Positions 1-9,359 of a DNA stretch of 35,277 nucleotides are shown here, one piece after another. The stretch's first letter is position 1. Each line of letters opens with the position of its first letter. The stretch comes from CAZVPF01 sp964628195 (lineage in GTDB: Bacteria > Planctomycetota > Phycisphaerae > Sedimentisphaerales > Anaerohalosphaeraceae), in the NCBI GenBank assembly GCA_964628195.1, contig CAZVPF010000031.1, positions 1-35,277 of the forward strand. The letters are read 5' to 3'. The notes under the pieces are model-generated. The model worked only from the letters and a program-made list of their open reading frames with translations, searched no databases and was not told the origin of the DNA. The position numbers and the translations under genes were made by a program.

Positions 1-90
1 AAGCTGGCTGATCAATGTGAATCCTTAATTTTAGAAAAAGCACATGTTATTCAATAAATGTCAATCGTATTTATTTGGAGGTAAGGCAAG

Positions 91-1110
91 ATGAAAAAGT
101 ATTTGTTAATTTTGACGGCTTTGTTCCTTTGCGCTGGTATAGCCGCAGCAGTTGAGGGTGTCTACAATGTTTCAAGCAGCAGTGAAACCCAGGTTCCGGA
201 TCTTACAACCGGCTACTACAATGGCTTGGCCGGAGATGACGGCTACGCGGTTTGGGCGGCCCCTTCAACCGGCGGCCTGAAGCGCGCCAGGTATTTAGGC
301 GGCTGGGCGACTTATGATTACTCCAGTTTACTTCCTGACGGACCTGCAACGGTTTACACCAGCCTTGAAGATTGCCTCGGCAGCGACATAAGTGTATTCG
401 CAGCCAAGCAGGGCGGTGGAGTTGACCGTCTTGCGTGGTCAACTTCCGGTAACAGGTGGTACATCGGCGAAGTGTTCCCCAATGTTGATGTTAAGGCTAT
501 GACCGGAAATGCCGCTAACAGCTTATTTGCAGCTTACAATACCGGCGGGATCGCCCAAATGAAATACACATCTTCCGGCTGGAGAGTTTACGGAAATATT
601 GTTACTGCCGGAATTGGTCAATTCGACATGTTCAATGATATTGCAAGTTATGACGGGGCGGGCAATTACGCCGTCGCCGCCAAGCAGGGTGGAGGCCTTT
701 ACGAAGTACAGTACACTACAGGCTGGGTTGCAGAGGAAATTACAACAACGGATTATGCGCAGGTCCTTGCATTTGGTAACAAGGATTTTCTCGCAGCAGG
801 TGCCGAAAGCGGACTGGATCATATATTCTGGGATACCGACCATTGGCAGATACAGCCGCTGCTTATAAGCAACCAGGTCAGAGATATGACAATAAAAGGC
901 GATGATGTTTATGCAGCGCTGACCGGCGGCGGTATTGCACAGTTGGATATACCCACAAACAGTTGGGTGGGATGGTTGCAGTACGGCAATGAATATGATC
1001 TTGTGGCTAATAATGGCGGTGGATCATCTGTTTTCGGCGCTTCGGTTCCGGAACCGGCGACCATGCTGATGCTTGGTCTTGGCGGAATACTGCTCAAACG
1101 CAGGAAATAG
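91..1110 (+). CDS. PEP-CTERM secreted repeat protein, probable beta-propeller
   Basis: This is a 339-residue exported protein of unknown function. Residues 1-20 form a signal peptide (KKYLLILTALFL core, cleavage near AAA). The C-terminus is a textbook PEP-CTERM sorting tail: VPEPAT, a hydrophobic stretch, then KRRK. Such tails are known from the exosortase system, which processes them at the membrane, often in bacteria that make exopolysaccharide. Between these ends lie about six degenerate repeats of roughly 40 residues, each with an A-A-x-x-x-G-G/S-G core followed by an aromatic residue (for example FAAKQGGGVDRLAW, VAAKQGGGLYEVQY, YAALTGGGIAQLDI). This spacing suggests beta-propeller blades or a lectin-like fold, which is inference. 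A strong GGAGGT ribosome site at 78-83 precedes the ATG. A palindrome follows the gene and may end its transcript. Confidence 0.85.
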   Translation: MKKYLLILTALFLCAGIAAAVEGVYNVSSSSETQVPDLTTGYYNGLAGDDGYAVWAAPSTGGLKRARYLGGWATYDYSSLLPDGPATVYTSLEDCLGSDISVFAAKQGGGVDRLAWSTSGNRWYIGEVFPNVDVKAMTGNAANSLFAAYNTGGIAQMKYTSSGWRVYGNIVTAGIGQFDMFNDIASYDGAGNYAVAAKQGGGLYEVQYTTGWVAEEITTTDYAQVLAFGNKDFLAAGAESGLDHIFWDTDHWQIQPLLISNQVRDMTIKGDDVYAALTGGGIAQLDIPTNSWVGWLQYGNEYDLVANNGGGSSVFGASVPEPATMLMLGLGGILLKRRK

Positions 1111-1136
1111 TTCTAAAGTAGTTAAATATATAATTC

Positions 1137-1154
1137 GACATCCTTAAGGATGTC
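1137..1154. terminator. 18-bp perfect palindrome, possible terminator hairpin
   Basis: GACATCCTTAAGGATGTC reads the same on both strands and can fold into a 7-bp stem with a TTAA loop. It sits 27 bases after the stop of the PEP-CTERM gene. No run of Ts follows, so it may be a weak terminator, an mRNA 3' stabiliser or a protein-binding site. Confidence 0.4.
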
Positions 1155-1266
1155 TTAGTTGTCGGACCGGCAAGAGGGCCTTAGCAAAACATGTTTGTAC
1201 GAAATGTTATTGTGAGAAGAGGTTTTCTTGCTGGTCTTTTAGTATTATTTGATAGTGGAATGAAAG

Positions 1267-4200
1267 ATGCGAATAGCTTCGGCCGGTAAAATCACTCTAT
1301 GCTTACTTTTTTTCTCGGTGGTTTTGGCACAAATTGATGTCAGCGCCCGAAATCTTATTATAAACGGCTCATTTGAAGATGACCTGCTCCAGGATAATAC
1401 GCTAAGCGGTTTTGGCAACGGTCCTGCCGGCTGGCTCCTCTTAAGCGGGTACAACCCCCCTAAAGATGTTCAGGTCTGGAATCCGCTGGGCAATGGTGAC
1501 CTTGCCGATGAGTTCCCGAATTTCGGCAGGATACCCGATGGAGAAAATGTCAGCTATCACATTGCGGGCCAGTACGGAGCCACACTTTTCCAGGTTGTCG
1601 AAATACCGGGCGCCATGCAGTCCGGCCAAACCTACACTTTCAGCGGGTACGCCGGTTTCCCCGTTACTGATCCGGTACCGGGCCTTGGCGAAGAAAAAGC
1701 ACTCATCAGGTTTTATTCTATAGAAAACCCCTCTGACCCGTTTGACGTATATGACACAATATTTGAGAAAACCACATGGGGCGGAGATTTTTCAATCTCG
1801 GCAGGAACTTTCACGCCTTTTAGTTTTAGTTTTACTGTATCACCGGGCAGCAGTCATATAGGAAGACACTTATATATCCTAATAGCAGGCTATGAAGGTG
1901 TCTGTTATGATGCACTTGAATTGACAGGTCCAGGCGGTGATGCAGAACTTCCCGATTTAAGCGGCGACCTCAGGATTGATAACAAAGATCTTTCGGTCAT
2001 CTCTGAAAACTGGAATGACGACAACAATCCACCCAACCCGCCGGGAGGTGTCTGCGGTGATGCCGACCATCCTTACCCGGTCGGCGACCTTAATGAAGAC
2101 TGCATCCTTAATATTTACGACCTTATCGAATTTGCCGCATTTTGGCTTGAAAGCGAACAAACCGGTCTTGACAGGGTCAATACCCTTAAGGACCAGTACT
2201 TTGAAAGCCCTGACCATGACTGGGCAAAATGGATCGTGGTAAGCTGGGCCCCCGGACAAATAGCGGAACCCAGGTGGTCGGATGCCGAACGCCAGGAATA
2301 TCTTGATCTTATTGACCCGGACCATCTCGACGAGTGGGGCGGACAGCTTTACAATCGAGGAGACTTCGCCCGCATGCGAGGTGTGGCAAGCAATACGCCG
2401 ATGGAGAATATCTGGGAAAGTGAATATAATAACATAAGCAAACATGCCGCTGAGTTTTTCACCGGAAATGGTCTCGCTGTAAAAGAAAATGGTAATTACT
2501 GTTATGCATCAAGTACAACTAACAATCTGTGTCAGCAGGGGCCGAAATGGCACGAGATAACAAAGCAGTCCTCCGGGAGGATGGCTGTTTACGGCGACAG
2601 TATTTTTCAGGATAGATTCTGCGGCGGGGTAAGCGACTGGCCTCAGTATGGCTGGTGCGACTGGTGCAACAAGAATTTTATCGACTACATGATAACACGC
2701 TTTTCCGCGGGGCAACTTCTCGATATGGGCTTTGACCCTTCAAGTTTTCATATCCGCGACCATATGGCTGCCAAACGCGGTATGTTGACCGACCAGCAGC
2801 TTCTCGAAGAACCCATAATTCACGAGTATATCCGTTTCAAGTACACCAGCGAAATGTACCTCGCTGTCGATGCGGCAAGTCACTATCACCATGCCGCCGT
2901 CAAGGCAGACGCCCCGATTCCCGCATTTTACGGCAACCAGGGAATGATAAGCGGCGAGAGAACCTACCCAGCAATAATGTCCCCGCATGTCGATATCGTC
3001 TGGTGTGAACAGTCCGCGGTAATGCAGCCCTGTTTCGAGCCTTCACCTCGCTACCCCAGCGGCGTACACGCACTTTCTACGCTTATCTGGAAAAACGGGC
3101 GGGCAGGGAGCCATTATGAAAAAGCTGTCATTGCACTACAGTACCCGGATGTTTCCTCGTATGGCGGTGTTGGCACGGATAAACGCTATCCTATGGCTGT
3201 GGTAAACGCAGAAGCTGCATCGAACGGCGGCGTATCATGCCAGACCTGGAAATCATCAAACCATCGCAAAACACCCGCAGATGACATATTGATTAATTCG
3301 CAGATACACCACGCCCAGTTTGTATCGAAAAACCGCGGCCTGTTCGTGGACCGCACAAGCGTTGTTGACCACGCTCTTGTTTATTCTGTGCCGAGCCTGT
3401 TCTGGAGTTATTTCAGTACACTTACTCTTCCCGTTGAGGACAGGCACCACTTAATACATTTCGCCGCGGCGGCAAGATTACTCGAAGACAGGCATGTTCC
3501 CTACAATACTTTATTTTTCGGACACCCGGATGTTTACGATGACACTTTTGATTTAGCGAGCCTCGCTGATTACAAGACTCTTATTTTGGCATACTCCGAC
3601 TGCATCGCCGACTACCAGGCAAATGCCGTAAAAAAATGGACCCGGGCCGGAGGCAAACTTGTGCTTTGGGCAGAAGAAAACGTCGGAACTCGGGATGAAG
3701 AGCTGGCAACTCGATCAAGGCAGGTTTTTGATGACTTGGTTGCAGACCCCGGAGCGGGCATAGTTGAAATTATTACCACCGCAGATGCTGACTCCTACAT
3801 TGCCGGCGGCGGCGACAGTGCAATAGCGCCAAAAATTGTTGACTACTCAACACCCGTTATTGAAACGACTGCACCGTCGACTGTATGGCTGAATGTCTGG
3901 CAGCATGGCGCCGGGCCAATGACATCGGTGCAAATGGTCAATTACGATATTGACCCCCACGCCGACACACTTGCATCTACGGGCAGTTTCACAGTTACGC
4001 TAAGAGAACCGACGGGCGTAACATTCACCCATGCAGATTACATCAACACCGATTATATAGGGACCAATCCACCAACGACTTTCACCTCACTGACTATAAC
4101 CCGCAGCAGTGGGTATGTTGAAGTTACAGTTCCTTCACTTGATCTTTTCGGTGTGCTTGTTTTCAGCGTGGATGACGAACTGCAAGCACGTCTCGAAGCA

Positions 4201-6387
4201 GGGCATACAAGAAAGTGGTACGAAAGACTAAAGATCGCACTTCGGTGTAAGGGCCAAAATGAACAAGACTATGCGATGCTGCTGGATGGCTCGAAGACTG
4301 TTTTGGATTCAATACAGGGTGATGCAGTTGTAAGCGATTTTGCTTCGCTGATCCCGACACTTCAAACAAAGTCAGCGGAACTCCAAAATACGTTAAATGA
4401 TGTGACAACATCAGTAACTGCTTTGCAGAAAACTCTCGAATCCGATGCCCTTAACGTCACTGCTGATTACAAGTTCGACTTCGGCCCTGTCGACAGCCTC
4501 GCAGAAGGCTGGGCCGAGGTCACAACCAATACAACATATACACCTCAGCAGGGGTATGGATGGACGTCTTACAATGAACTTGGCGCCTACGATTCCGCCG
4601 GTTCAACCATCGCTTACTGGCAGTTCGACGAAGACGGCACACCGCCTCAGGATGCCCTCGGTTATCATCACCTCGTTTTCAGTCCAGACCTGCCCTCCAC
4701 CGGAAGCAGAACAACCGATGTCGCCGCAGCCAATGTGCCTAACCCCGAACAGGGCTCATTCGATTCCGACGATCCCGTCGTAAACCCCTACGCAGTTGAA
4801 GGTTTGAGAGCATTTACCGAATATACCAATCTGTTTGATTTCAACGACAAGCCGCTAACCATCGAGGGCTGGTTCAAACATGCTCCCGGTACATTCTGGG
4901 AACATATTTGCGGCACAATGTCGGCAGCCGGTAATTACCTCGGATGGCGTCTTGAACTCATCTCGCCGGGTTACCTGCGCATCAATATGCAAAGTCCTTC
5001 ATACCGACAGTCCACACTTTCGACTGCCCAAGGTACGAGCTATGCTGATAACCAGTGGCATCACTTTGCAGTTGTGTGGGAACCCCAAATCGATGACCCC
5101 TCAACGCCTGAATATATTGACGGCAGGGTGCGAATATACGTTGACGGCGGGTTGAAAAAAGCAGGCTACGGTGCCGGAAAACTTGGTCAAGCATTCCACA
5201 GGTCATTTGGTGTTGGTGTCCGGGCAAACAGCAGCCAGGAATACGTCGATGCAGCCTGGACCGGCAAATTCGACGAATTCAGGGTCACAGGGGCGGCACT
5301 GCTTCCGTGGTACTTCCTGAACAGGACAACCTCCCCGCAGTCACTCTGGGCTGACGAGTGCACAAATGTTATAGATGCAATGAACCGTGATTACATTCGC
5401 TCAAAGGACCCCGCGGGTAAACCGATTTACGGTGGGCAGTACCCGCCGAACGGCAACGGCCTGTTCCCTGAGCATTACCCACAGGCAAACCCGGCTGCGT
5501 TCAGGGTCGATCTGCCTAACGGGGATTATAATGTCACACTCGTAACAGGAAATTATAATGAGTTCCCGCTGCCCTTATGGGGAGGCCCTGGAAATGGAAA
5601 CGGCAGGACCGCTATGACTTATGTAGAAGTTAATGGCCAGCCGGTACTTTATGGTGACAGGATAGTAGACGGTTATCAGCAGAACCGTACATTCGCCGCC
5701 ACCGTAACCGAAGGTTTTCTTGAACTCAACTTCAGCGGCCGAAATGTCGGGCCTTTGTATGACAATACCATCGAATGGATGGTGAACGGACTGATAATCC
5801 AGAACTTAGCCCAGCCCTTGACAGCCGAGGGGCAGGAATATCTGGCAAGGGCGCAGCTTAGAAGTGATTGTGCGATACGTGACTGGTACGTAATAGGCCC
5901 GTTTGACGACGACGACTGCAGGGGACTCGAAATTAAATACGGACCGGAATTTTCAAATGATATTGCTGAAACTTATTCCGGCAAGAACGGAACAATTTCA
6001 TGGCAGCAGTTGCCTGGACTGACAGGCGAAGCGCCGTATATCCCATTTTCGGATATTTTTGCCGACATTGATGAAGTCGCAGGCTTTGCCCTTACACATG
6101 TATACTGTCCCTCTCAAATGCAGGCAATCATTCTTTCGAGTATAAGCCAATCGGGTGAAATATACGTAAACAACCAGCAGGTTTACTGTGATGAACTCGC
6201 AGCAGGTCTTTTACCCGAAGAACAAAAAACAAGCATAGTTCTTAACGCCGGCTGGAACTCTATTACGATTAAATCGCTTAACCACTGGGGCGATACCTGG
6301 TCTGCCTGGGCAGGACTTATGACCATAACTGAAGAACCATTGATTGACCAGGCGGGTGTTATAATCTCCGCTGGTGGATATGATTAA
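1267..6387 (+). CDS. Large secreted multidomain carbohydrate-active protein (CBM, dockerin-like, GH42-like core, LamG)
   Basis: This 1706-residue exported protein probably acts on a polysaccharide. Residues 1-27 are a signal peptide ending VSA. Residues 28-225 begin NLIINGSFED, the usual opening of a CBM4/9-like sandwich. Residues 228-296 hold two EF-hand-like dockerin repeats (DLSGDLRIDNKDL and DLNEDCILNIYDL). Residues 300-960 are a large core that I cannot assign. Its latter part (LARYS-type strands ending in AGGKLVLWAEEN) resembles the amidotransferase-like domain after the barrel in GH42-type enzymes. A helical segment (about 975-1065) follows. A galactose-binding-like domain starts with FDFG at 1068 and seems interrupted by a LamG module (1115-1352), resuming to about 1514. 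The last 170 residues open with DWYVIGPFDDDD, as in accessory domains of planctomycete hydrolases. An earlier ATG at 1260 is out of frame. No strong ribosome site is visible. Confidence 0.75.
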   Translation: MRIASAGKITLCLLFFSVVLAQIDVSARNLIINGSFEDDLLQDNTLSGFGNGPAGWLLLSGYNPPKDVQVWNPLGNGDLADEFPNFGRIPDGENVSYHIAGQYGATLFQVVEIPGAMQSGQTYTFSGYAGFPVTDPVPGLGEEKALIRFYSIENPSDPFDVYDTIFEKTTWGGDFSISAGTFTPFSFSFTVSPGSSHIGRHLYILIAGYEGVCYDALELTGPGGDAELPDLSGDLRIDNKDLSVISENWNDDNNPPNPPGGVCGDADHPYPVGDLNEDCILNIYDLIEFAAFWLESEQTGLDRVNTLKDQYFESPDHDWAKWIVVSWAPGQIAEPRWSDAERQEYLDLIDPDHLDEWGGQLYNRGDFARMRGVASNTPMENIWESEYNNISKHAAEFFTGNGLAVKENGNYCYASSTTNNLCQQGPKWHEITKQSSGRMAVYGDSIFQDRFCGGVSDWPQYGWCDWCNKNFIDYMITRFSAGQLLDMGFDPSSFHIRDHMAAKRGMLTDQQLLEEPIIHEYIRFKYTSEMYLAVDAASHYHHAAVKADAPIPAFYGNQGMISGERTYPAIMSPHVDIVWCEQSAVMQPCFEPSPRYPSGVHALSTLIWKNGRAGSHYEKAVIALQYPDVSSYGGVGTDKRYPMAVVNAEAASNGGVSCQTWKSSNHRKTPADDILINSQIHHAQFVSKNRGLFVDRTSVVDHALVYSVPSLFWSYFSTLTLPVEDRHHLIHFAAAARLLEDRHVPYNTLFFGHPDVYDDTFDLASLADYKTLILAYSDCIADYQANAVKKWTRAGGKLVLWAEENVGTRDEELATRSRQVFDDLVADPGAGIVEIITTADADSYIAGGGDSAIAPKIVDYSTPVIETTAPSTVWLNVWQHGAGPMTSVQMVNYDIDPHADTLASTGSFTVTLREPTGVTFTHADYINTDYIGTNPPTTFTSLTITRSSGYVEVTVPSLDLFGVLVFSVDDELQARLEAGHTRKWYERLKIALRCKGQNEQDYAMLLDGSKTVLDSIQGDAVVSDFASLIPTLQTKSAELQNTLNDVTTSVTALQKTLESDALNVTADYKFDFGPVDSLAEGWAEVTTNTTYTPQQGYGWTSYNELGAYDSAGSTIAYWQFDEDGTPPQDALGYHHLVFSPDLPSTGSRTTDVAAANVPNPEQGSFDSDDPVVNPYAVEGLRAFTEYTNLFDFNDKPLTIEGWFKHAPGTFWEHICGTMSAAGNYLGWRLELISPGYLRINMQSPSYRQSTLSTAQGTSYADNQWHHFAVVWEPQIDDPSTPEYIDGRVRIYVDGGLKKAGYGAGKLGQAFHRSFGVGVRANSSQEYVDAAWTGKFDEFRVTGAALLPWYFLNRTTSPQSLWADECTNVIDAMNRDYIRSKDPAGKPIYGGQYPPNGNGLFPEHYPQANPAAFRVDLPNGDYNVTLVTGNYNEFPLPLWGGPGNGNGRTAMTYVEVNGQPVLYGDRIVDGYQQNRTFAATVTEGFLELNFSGRNVGPLYDNTIEWMVNGLIIQNLAQPLTAEGQEYLARAQLRSDCAIRDWYVIGPFDDDDCRGLEIKYGPEFSNDIAETYSGKNGTISWQQLPGLTGEAPYIPFSDIFADIDEVAGFALTHVYCPSQMQAIILSSISQSGEIYVNNQQVYCDELAAGLLPEEQKTSIVLNAGWNSITIKSLNHWGDTWSAWAGLMTITEEPLIDQAGVIISAGGYD

Positions 6388-6485
6388 CCTTTAAAGCGAA
6401 TAGTGACAAAAAACAGTACCCACTTATGATATTGGCTTTTACAGGAGCATAAGCTATCTACAGATATCTAACAGTCTTTATCGCA

Positions 6486-7937
6486 TTGTTATCATTTTTC
6501 CCGATAGAAATAATTGCCAAGAATCTCCCTATGGTATTCAAGGACCTGAATCCGGGCGAAGTTCAGAAATACGGACACTATCACATCGAAGGACAGCCGG
6601 GCAGCCTCGCCGGGGAGACCGAGCAGCAGTATAATAAAAGAATGAAATGGTGGACCGAAGCTCGCTTCGGCATGTTTATACACTGGGGACCTGTCTCGCT
6701 TACCGGCAAGCAGATATCATGGTCCCGTAACGCTCACCGCAGCGGGTATCATTTGCAACCCGCAGACAACCCCGGCATCGCTTATACTACCCCTGAAGAA
6801 CTTTACGACGATTTATATAAGTATTGGTATCCTGACTTATTCGATGCAAATAAATGGGTTGACATAGCAGTTGAAGCGGGAATGAAATATATGGTGCTCA
6901 TAGTCAAACATCATGACGGTTTTTGCCTGTATGATTCCAAGCTGACCGATTATAAAAGCACCGCCCTCGACGCTAAATGGAAATGTGATGTACTCAAAGA
7001 AGTTGCCGACGCCTGTCATCAATCCGGTATTAAATTATTTGTATATTACTCTTTGGGTGACTGGTATCACACTGATCCGTTCACTGCTAACCATCAAAGG
7101 TACCTTGAATACATGCATGGACAACTCAGGGAGATTTGCACTAATTATGGTCAGATAGCGGGCATCTGGTTCGATTTGGGTGCTGCTTACTGCTGCTGGG
7201 ACCCCGAAAATCGTAAGATCGTGCCGGGGCCCAAAAAGCTTACTTTCGATTATACTATATGGGAAACTGAAAAAATGTTTGAAATGCTGCACAATCTGCA
7301 GCCTGGTATTATACTGAATAACCGTGCCCGCTACTGTGGAGATTTTGACACTCCTGAGCAGAAACTTGGTGTCTTTAGGATGGATCGTCGCTGGGAAACC
7401 TGCGTAACTCTTGGAAAAAAATGGGCTTGGAAACCGGGCGATGAAATAAAGTCAGTATCCCAAGTGCTTGCCTTGTTGCAAACAAGTGCAGGAAGTGATG
7501 GTAATATGCTGTTAAATGTCGGCCCTATGCCGGATGGACGCATTGAACCTCGCCAGGTGGAGGTCCTTAAAGGTGTTGGTTCATGGATGAAACTGCATGG
7601 CCAAAGCATTTACGGAACAAGGGGCGGACCTTATAAGCCAAATCGTGAATTAGCCTGTACACGTAAAGATAACTTTATCTATCTGCACCTGTTAAACAAC
7701 AGGCATGAGATTGTTGACTTGCCTTGCTTGCCTGCAAAAGTGCTCGAAGCCGAGGTAATGTGCTCAAATACCAAAGTTGATTTTACGCAGAATGAATCCG
7801 GACTGAATTTTATCGTGCCTGATGATTACAAAAATAAGCCCAATATTGTAATAATGCTCAAAATAGACAAACCTGCGATTCATCTCTCTCCCGTGGCAAC
7901 ATCAGGTTCCGATGCCGTGCCGGAAAGTCTGCGTTAG
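6486..7937 (+). CDS. GH29 alpha-L-fucosidase, exported
   Basis: The enzyme should release alpha-linked L-fucose from glycans. GH29 hallmarks are plain: RFGMFIHWG (residues 60-68), the KHHDGF motif (141-146), GIWFDL with D230 as the expected nucleophile, and the late LLNVGPMPDG signature. The length suits a GH29 catalytic domain with a short C-terminal sandwich. The 5' end is odd. The first canonical start is TTG at 6486, which begins in the middle of a hydrophobic stretch. Reading upstream in frame to the stop at 6450 adds a positively charged N-end (YRYLTVFIALL), completing a normal signal peptide. An AGGAG at 6443-6447 points at an ATC codon at 6456. The true start may therefore be ATC at 6456, or a base may be wrong there. 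The gene lies about 70-100 bases after the large multidomain gene and probably shares its transcript. Confidence 0.92.
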   Translation: MLSFFPIEIIAKNLPMVFKDLNPGEVQKYGHYHIEGQPGSLAGETEQQYNKRMKWWTEARFGMFIHWGPVSLTGKQISWSRNAHRSGYHLQPADNPGIAYTTPEELYDDLYKYWYPDLFDANKWVDIAVEAGMKYMVLIVKHHDGFCLYDSKLTDYKSTALDAKWKCDVLKEVADACHQSGIKLFVYYSLGDWYHTDPFTANHQRYLEYMHGQLREICTNYGQIAGIWFDLGAAYCCWDPENRKIVPGPKKLTFDYTIWETEKMFEMLHNLQPGIILNNRARYCGDFDTPEQKLGVFRMDRRWETCVTLGKKWAWKPGDEIKSVSQVLALLQTSAGSDGNMLLNVGPMPDGRIEPRQVEVLKGVGSWMKLHGQSIYGTRGGPYKPNRELACTRKDNFIYLHLLNNRHEIVDLPCLPAKVLEAEVMCSNTKVDFTQNESGLNFIVPDDYKNKPNIVIMLKIDKPAIHLSPVATSGSDAVPESLR

Positions 7938-8079
7938 AAAGTAGGACATTGCGTTTACATTTGACAAAAGAGCAGCATATACTTATTTTATGTTTGTTGG
8001 TTTTTCGTTGGGTTTGGCGATGTTATCAATGTTGCGCACATTTCTCATCGGTCTCAATCTGATTATCCTTAATCCCTGC

Positions 8080-8104
8080 CATGCCCCCCTTGAAGGGGGG
8101 CATG
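8080..8104. terminator. Strong GC-rich hairpin between convergent genes
   Basis: CATGCCCCCCT and AGGGGGGCATG form an 11-bp perfect stem with a three-base loop. It sits between the fucosidase (plus strand) and the LamG/PEP-CTERM gene (minus strand), where a terminator for both would be expected. No U-run follows on either strand, so it is not a standard intrinsic terminator. Confidence 0.5.
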
Positions 8105-8218
8105 AGTTATAAGCCTTTGGCAGCAGCCGTCGTTATGCTGAACCTGTGCTAACTAATGCAAATTAATACACCGGCGCAGGTTCGTAATATACCGACGAAG
8201 CGCATCTTGCGTTGTTCA

Positions 8219-9118
8219 TTATTTTCTCTTCAGGGAGATTACTCCAATAGTAAGCAAAATAAGCGTGGCAGGTTCTGGAACTGCAAAACCGGCATCAAAG
8301 TTTTGTTGTATTTCAGTTTCTGTCAGAAGCCGATCGTAAATCCTGACAACACCCAGGTCACCTTCAAAGTTCATATCATTACGATACGTTCCGACCTGTG
8401 GATCAGTCAGGGGACAATAAAAATCAGACAGTGAACCGGCTGCCAATGTTCTAACCCCATGAGAAACCTCCTGGCCATTGACATATATATCGTGATTGAC
8501 ACTGATCGCACCGGGGGCGTGAGCCGGATCATACTCTGCTGCATATTTAACAAATGCAATATGTACCCACTCTGTCGAACTGTATTCGATGTCATAAGGA
8601 GACAGATAATGTAATGTGCCCTTGAATGCCGTTTGTACATCTTCATTATCCCGCTGTTGAAATTCCACGGCATACTTCCCCGCGGTACTGCTGCACCGTA
8701 AACCCAATCGCCAGCCGGTGTCTGCGCCGTCAACATTACCAATAATAATGCCACGCGTCTTTGAGTTTGTGATGATATCGTCCAGTCTGACCCATGCTTC
8801 GATCGTGGCCCAGCCGGTATCGATAAAACTCAGGTTGCTGTGACTCTCAATATCGACCGACTGGTCAAATTCCGTTCCGGAATCGTCAAACCGGTAAAAC
8901 CAGTTCTGTGTGCCGTCACCGTTGTCATCCATTAAGTGATCTGGCTTTCCGAGCAGTTGGCCTGTTCCTGACCCGACAGTGGGTGCCCAGTATGAATCCG
9001 GCTGGGAACCAGCATAACCGGCATGCTGCTCAAAAACATAACCACTGGTTACATTACTTAAAGCTGTAGCCGAAATTAAAATGAGCAGCGATACTACGAA
9101 AGTTAAAACATACTTCAC
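8219..9118 (-). CDS. LamG-domain PEP-CTERM protein
   Basis: This 299-residue exported protein probably binds glycan. It has an N-terminal signal peptide (YVLTFVVSLLILISATA), one LamG/concanavalin-like module over about residues 25-275, and a PEP-CTERM tail (VPEPAT, hydrophobic segment, LKRK) at the very end. The module contains WATIEAWVRL, DTGWRLGLRC, FQQRDNE, EWVHIAFVKYAAEY and VRIYDRLL. Nearly the same blocks recur in the proteins at 9360-11849 and 14601-16184, so these modules are local relatives. No catalytic domain is visible. An AAGGAGGTGT ribosome site lies just before the ATG. A tail of this kind predicts exosortase-dependent sorting, and no exosortase gene is in the window. Confidence 0.85.
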   Translation of the reverse strand: MKYVLTFVVSLLILISATALSNVTSGYVFEQHAGYAGSQPDSYWAPTVGSGTGQLLGKPDHLMDDNGDGTQNWFYRFDDSGTEFDQSVDIESHSNLSFIDTGWATIEAWVRLDDIITNSKTRGIIIGNVDGADTGWRLGLRCSSTAGKYAVEFQQRDNEDVQTAFKGTLHYLSPYDIEYSSTEWVHIAFVKYAAEYDPAHAPGAISVNHDIYVNGQEVSHGVRTLAAGSLSDFYCPLTDPQVGTYRNDMNFEGDLGVVRIYDRLLTETEIQQNFDAGFAVPEPATLILLTIGVISLKRK

Positions 9119-9154
9119 AACACACCTCCTTCCAAAAAGGTAACATTAGATTAC

Positions 9155-9174
9155 GGCATTATTATGCCTTTTTT
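9155..9174 (+). terminator. Small hairpin followed by six Ts
   Basis: GGCATTATTATGCC (5-bp stem, 4-base loop) is followed directly by TTTTTT on the plus strand. It lies upstream of the minus-strand LamG/PEP-CTERM gene, so it would stop only plus-strand read-through or an antisense transcript. The stem is short and the call is tentative. Confidence 0.25.
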
Positions 9175-9359
9175 GCTTAGTTGATTCATTCTTTTATAAA
9201 GAGCAGTAAGCATATATCAAAATATAAACTCAAATGCGACCTATAGCTTTCAATATATCAATATACAGGAGTCAGTTCAATGCACTAAAGAATTATTTAT
9301 TTATACTTTTCTTTTGTAAAATCGAAAAAAGTAACACCTGTATCGCGTTGTAATATTAT

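Noticed and set aside
1..57. Open frame of 18 codons ending at TAA 55-57, possibly the end of an upstream gene
   Set aside because: Too short to tell from chance, and no recognisable motif.
1960..2445. Long minus-strand open frames inside the large multidomain gene and other genes
   Set aside because: They are shadows of strongly supported genes, have no family motif and no ribosome site.
91..7937. Possible fucoidan-type sulfated glycan locus because of the fucosidase
   Set aside because: No sulfatase or sulfatase-maturing enzyme is present anywhere in the window.
9300..9335. AT-rich inverted repeat after the first barrel gene
   Set aside because: Arms are imperfect and made only of A/T runs, so support for a terminator is too weak.
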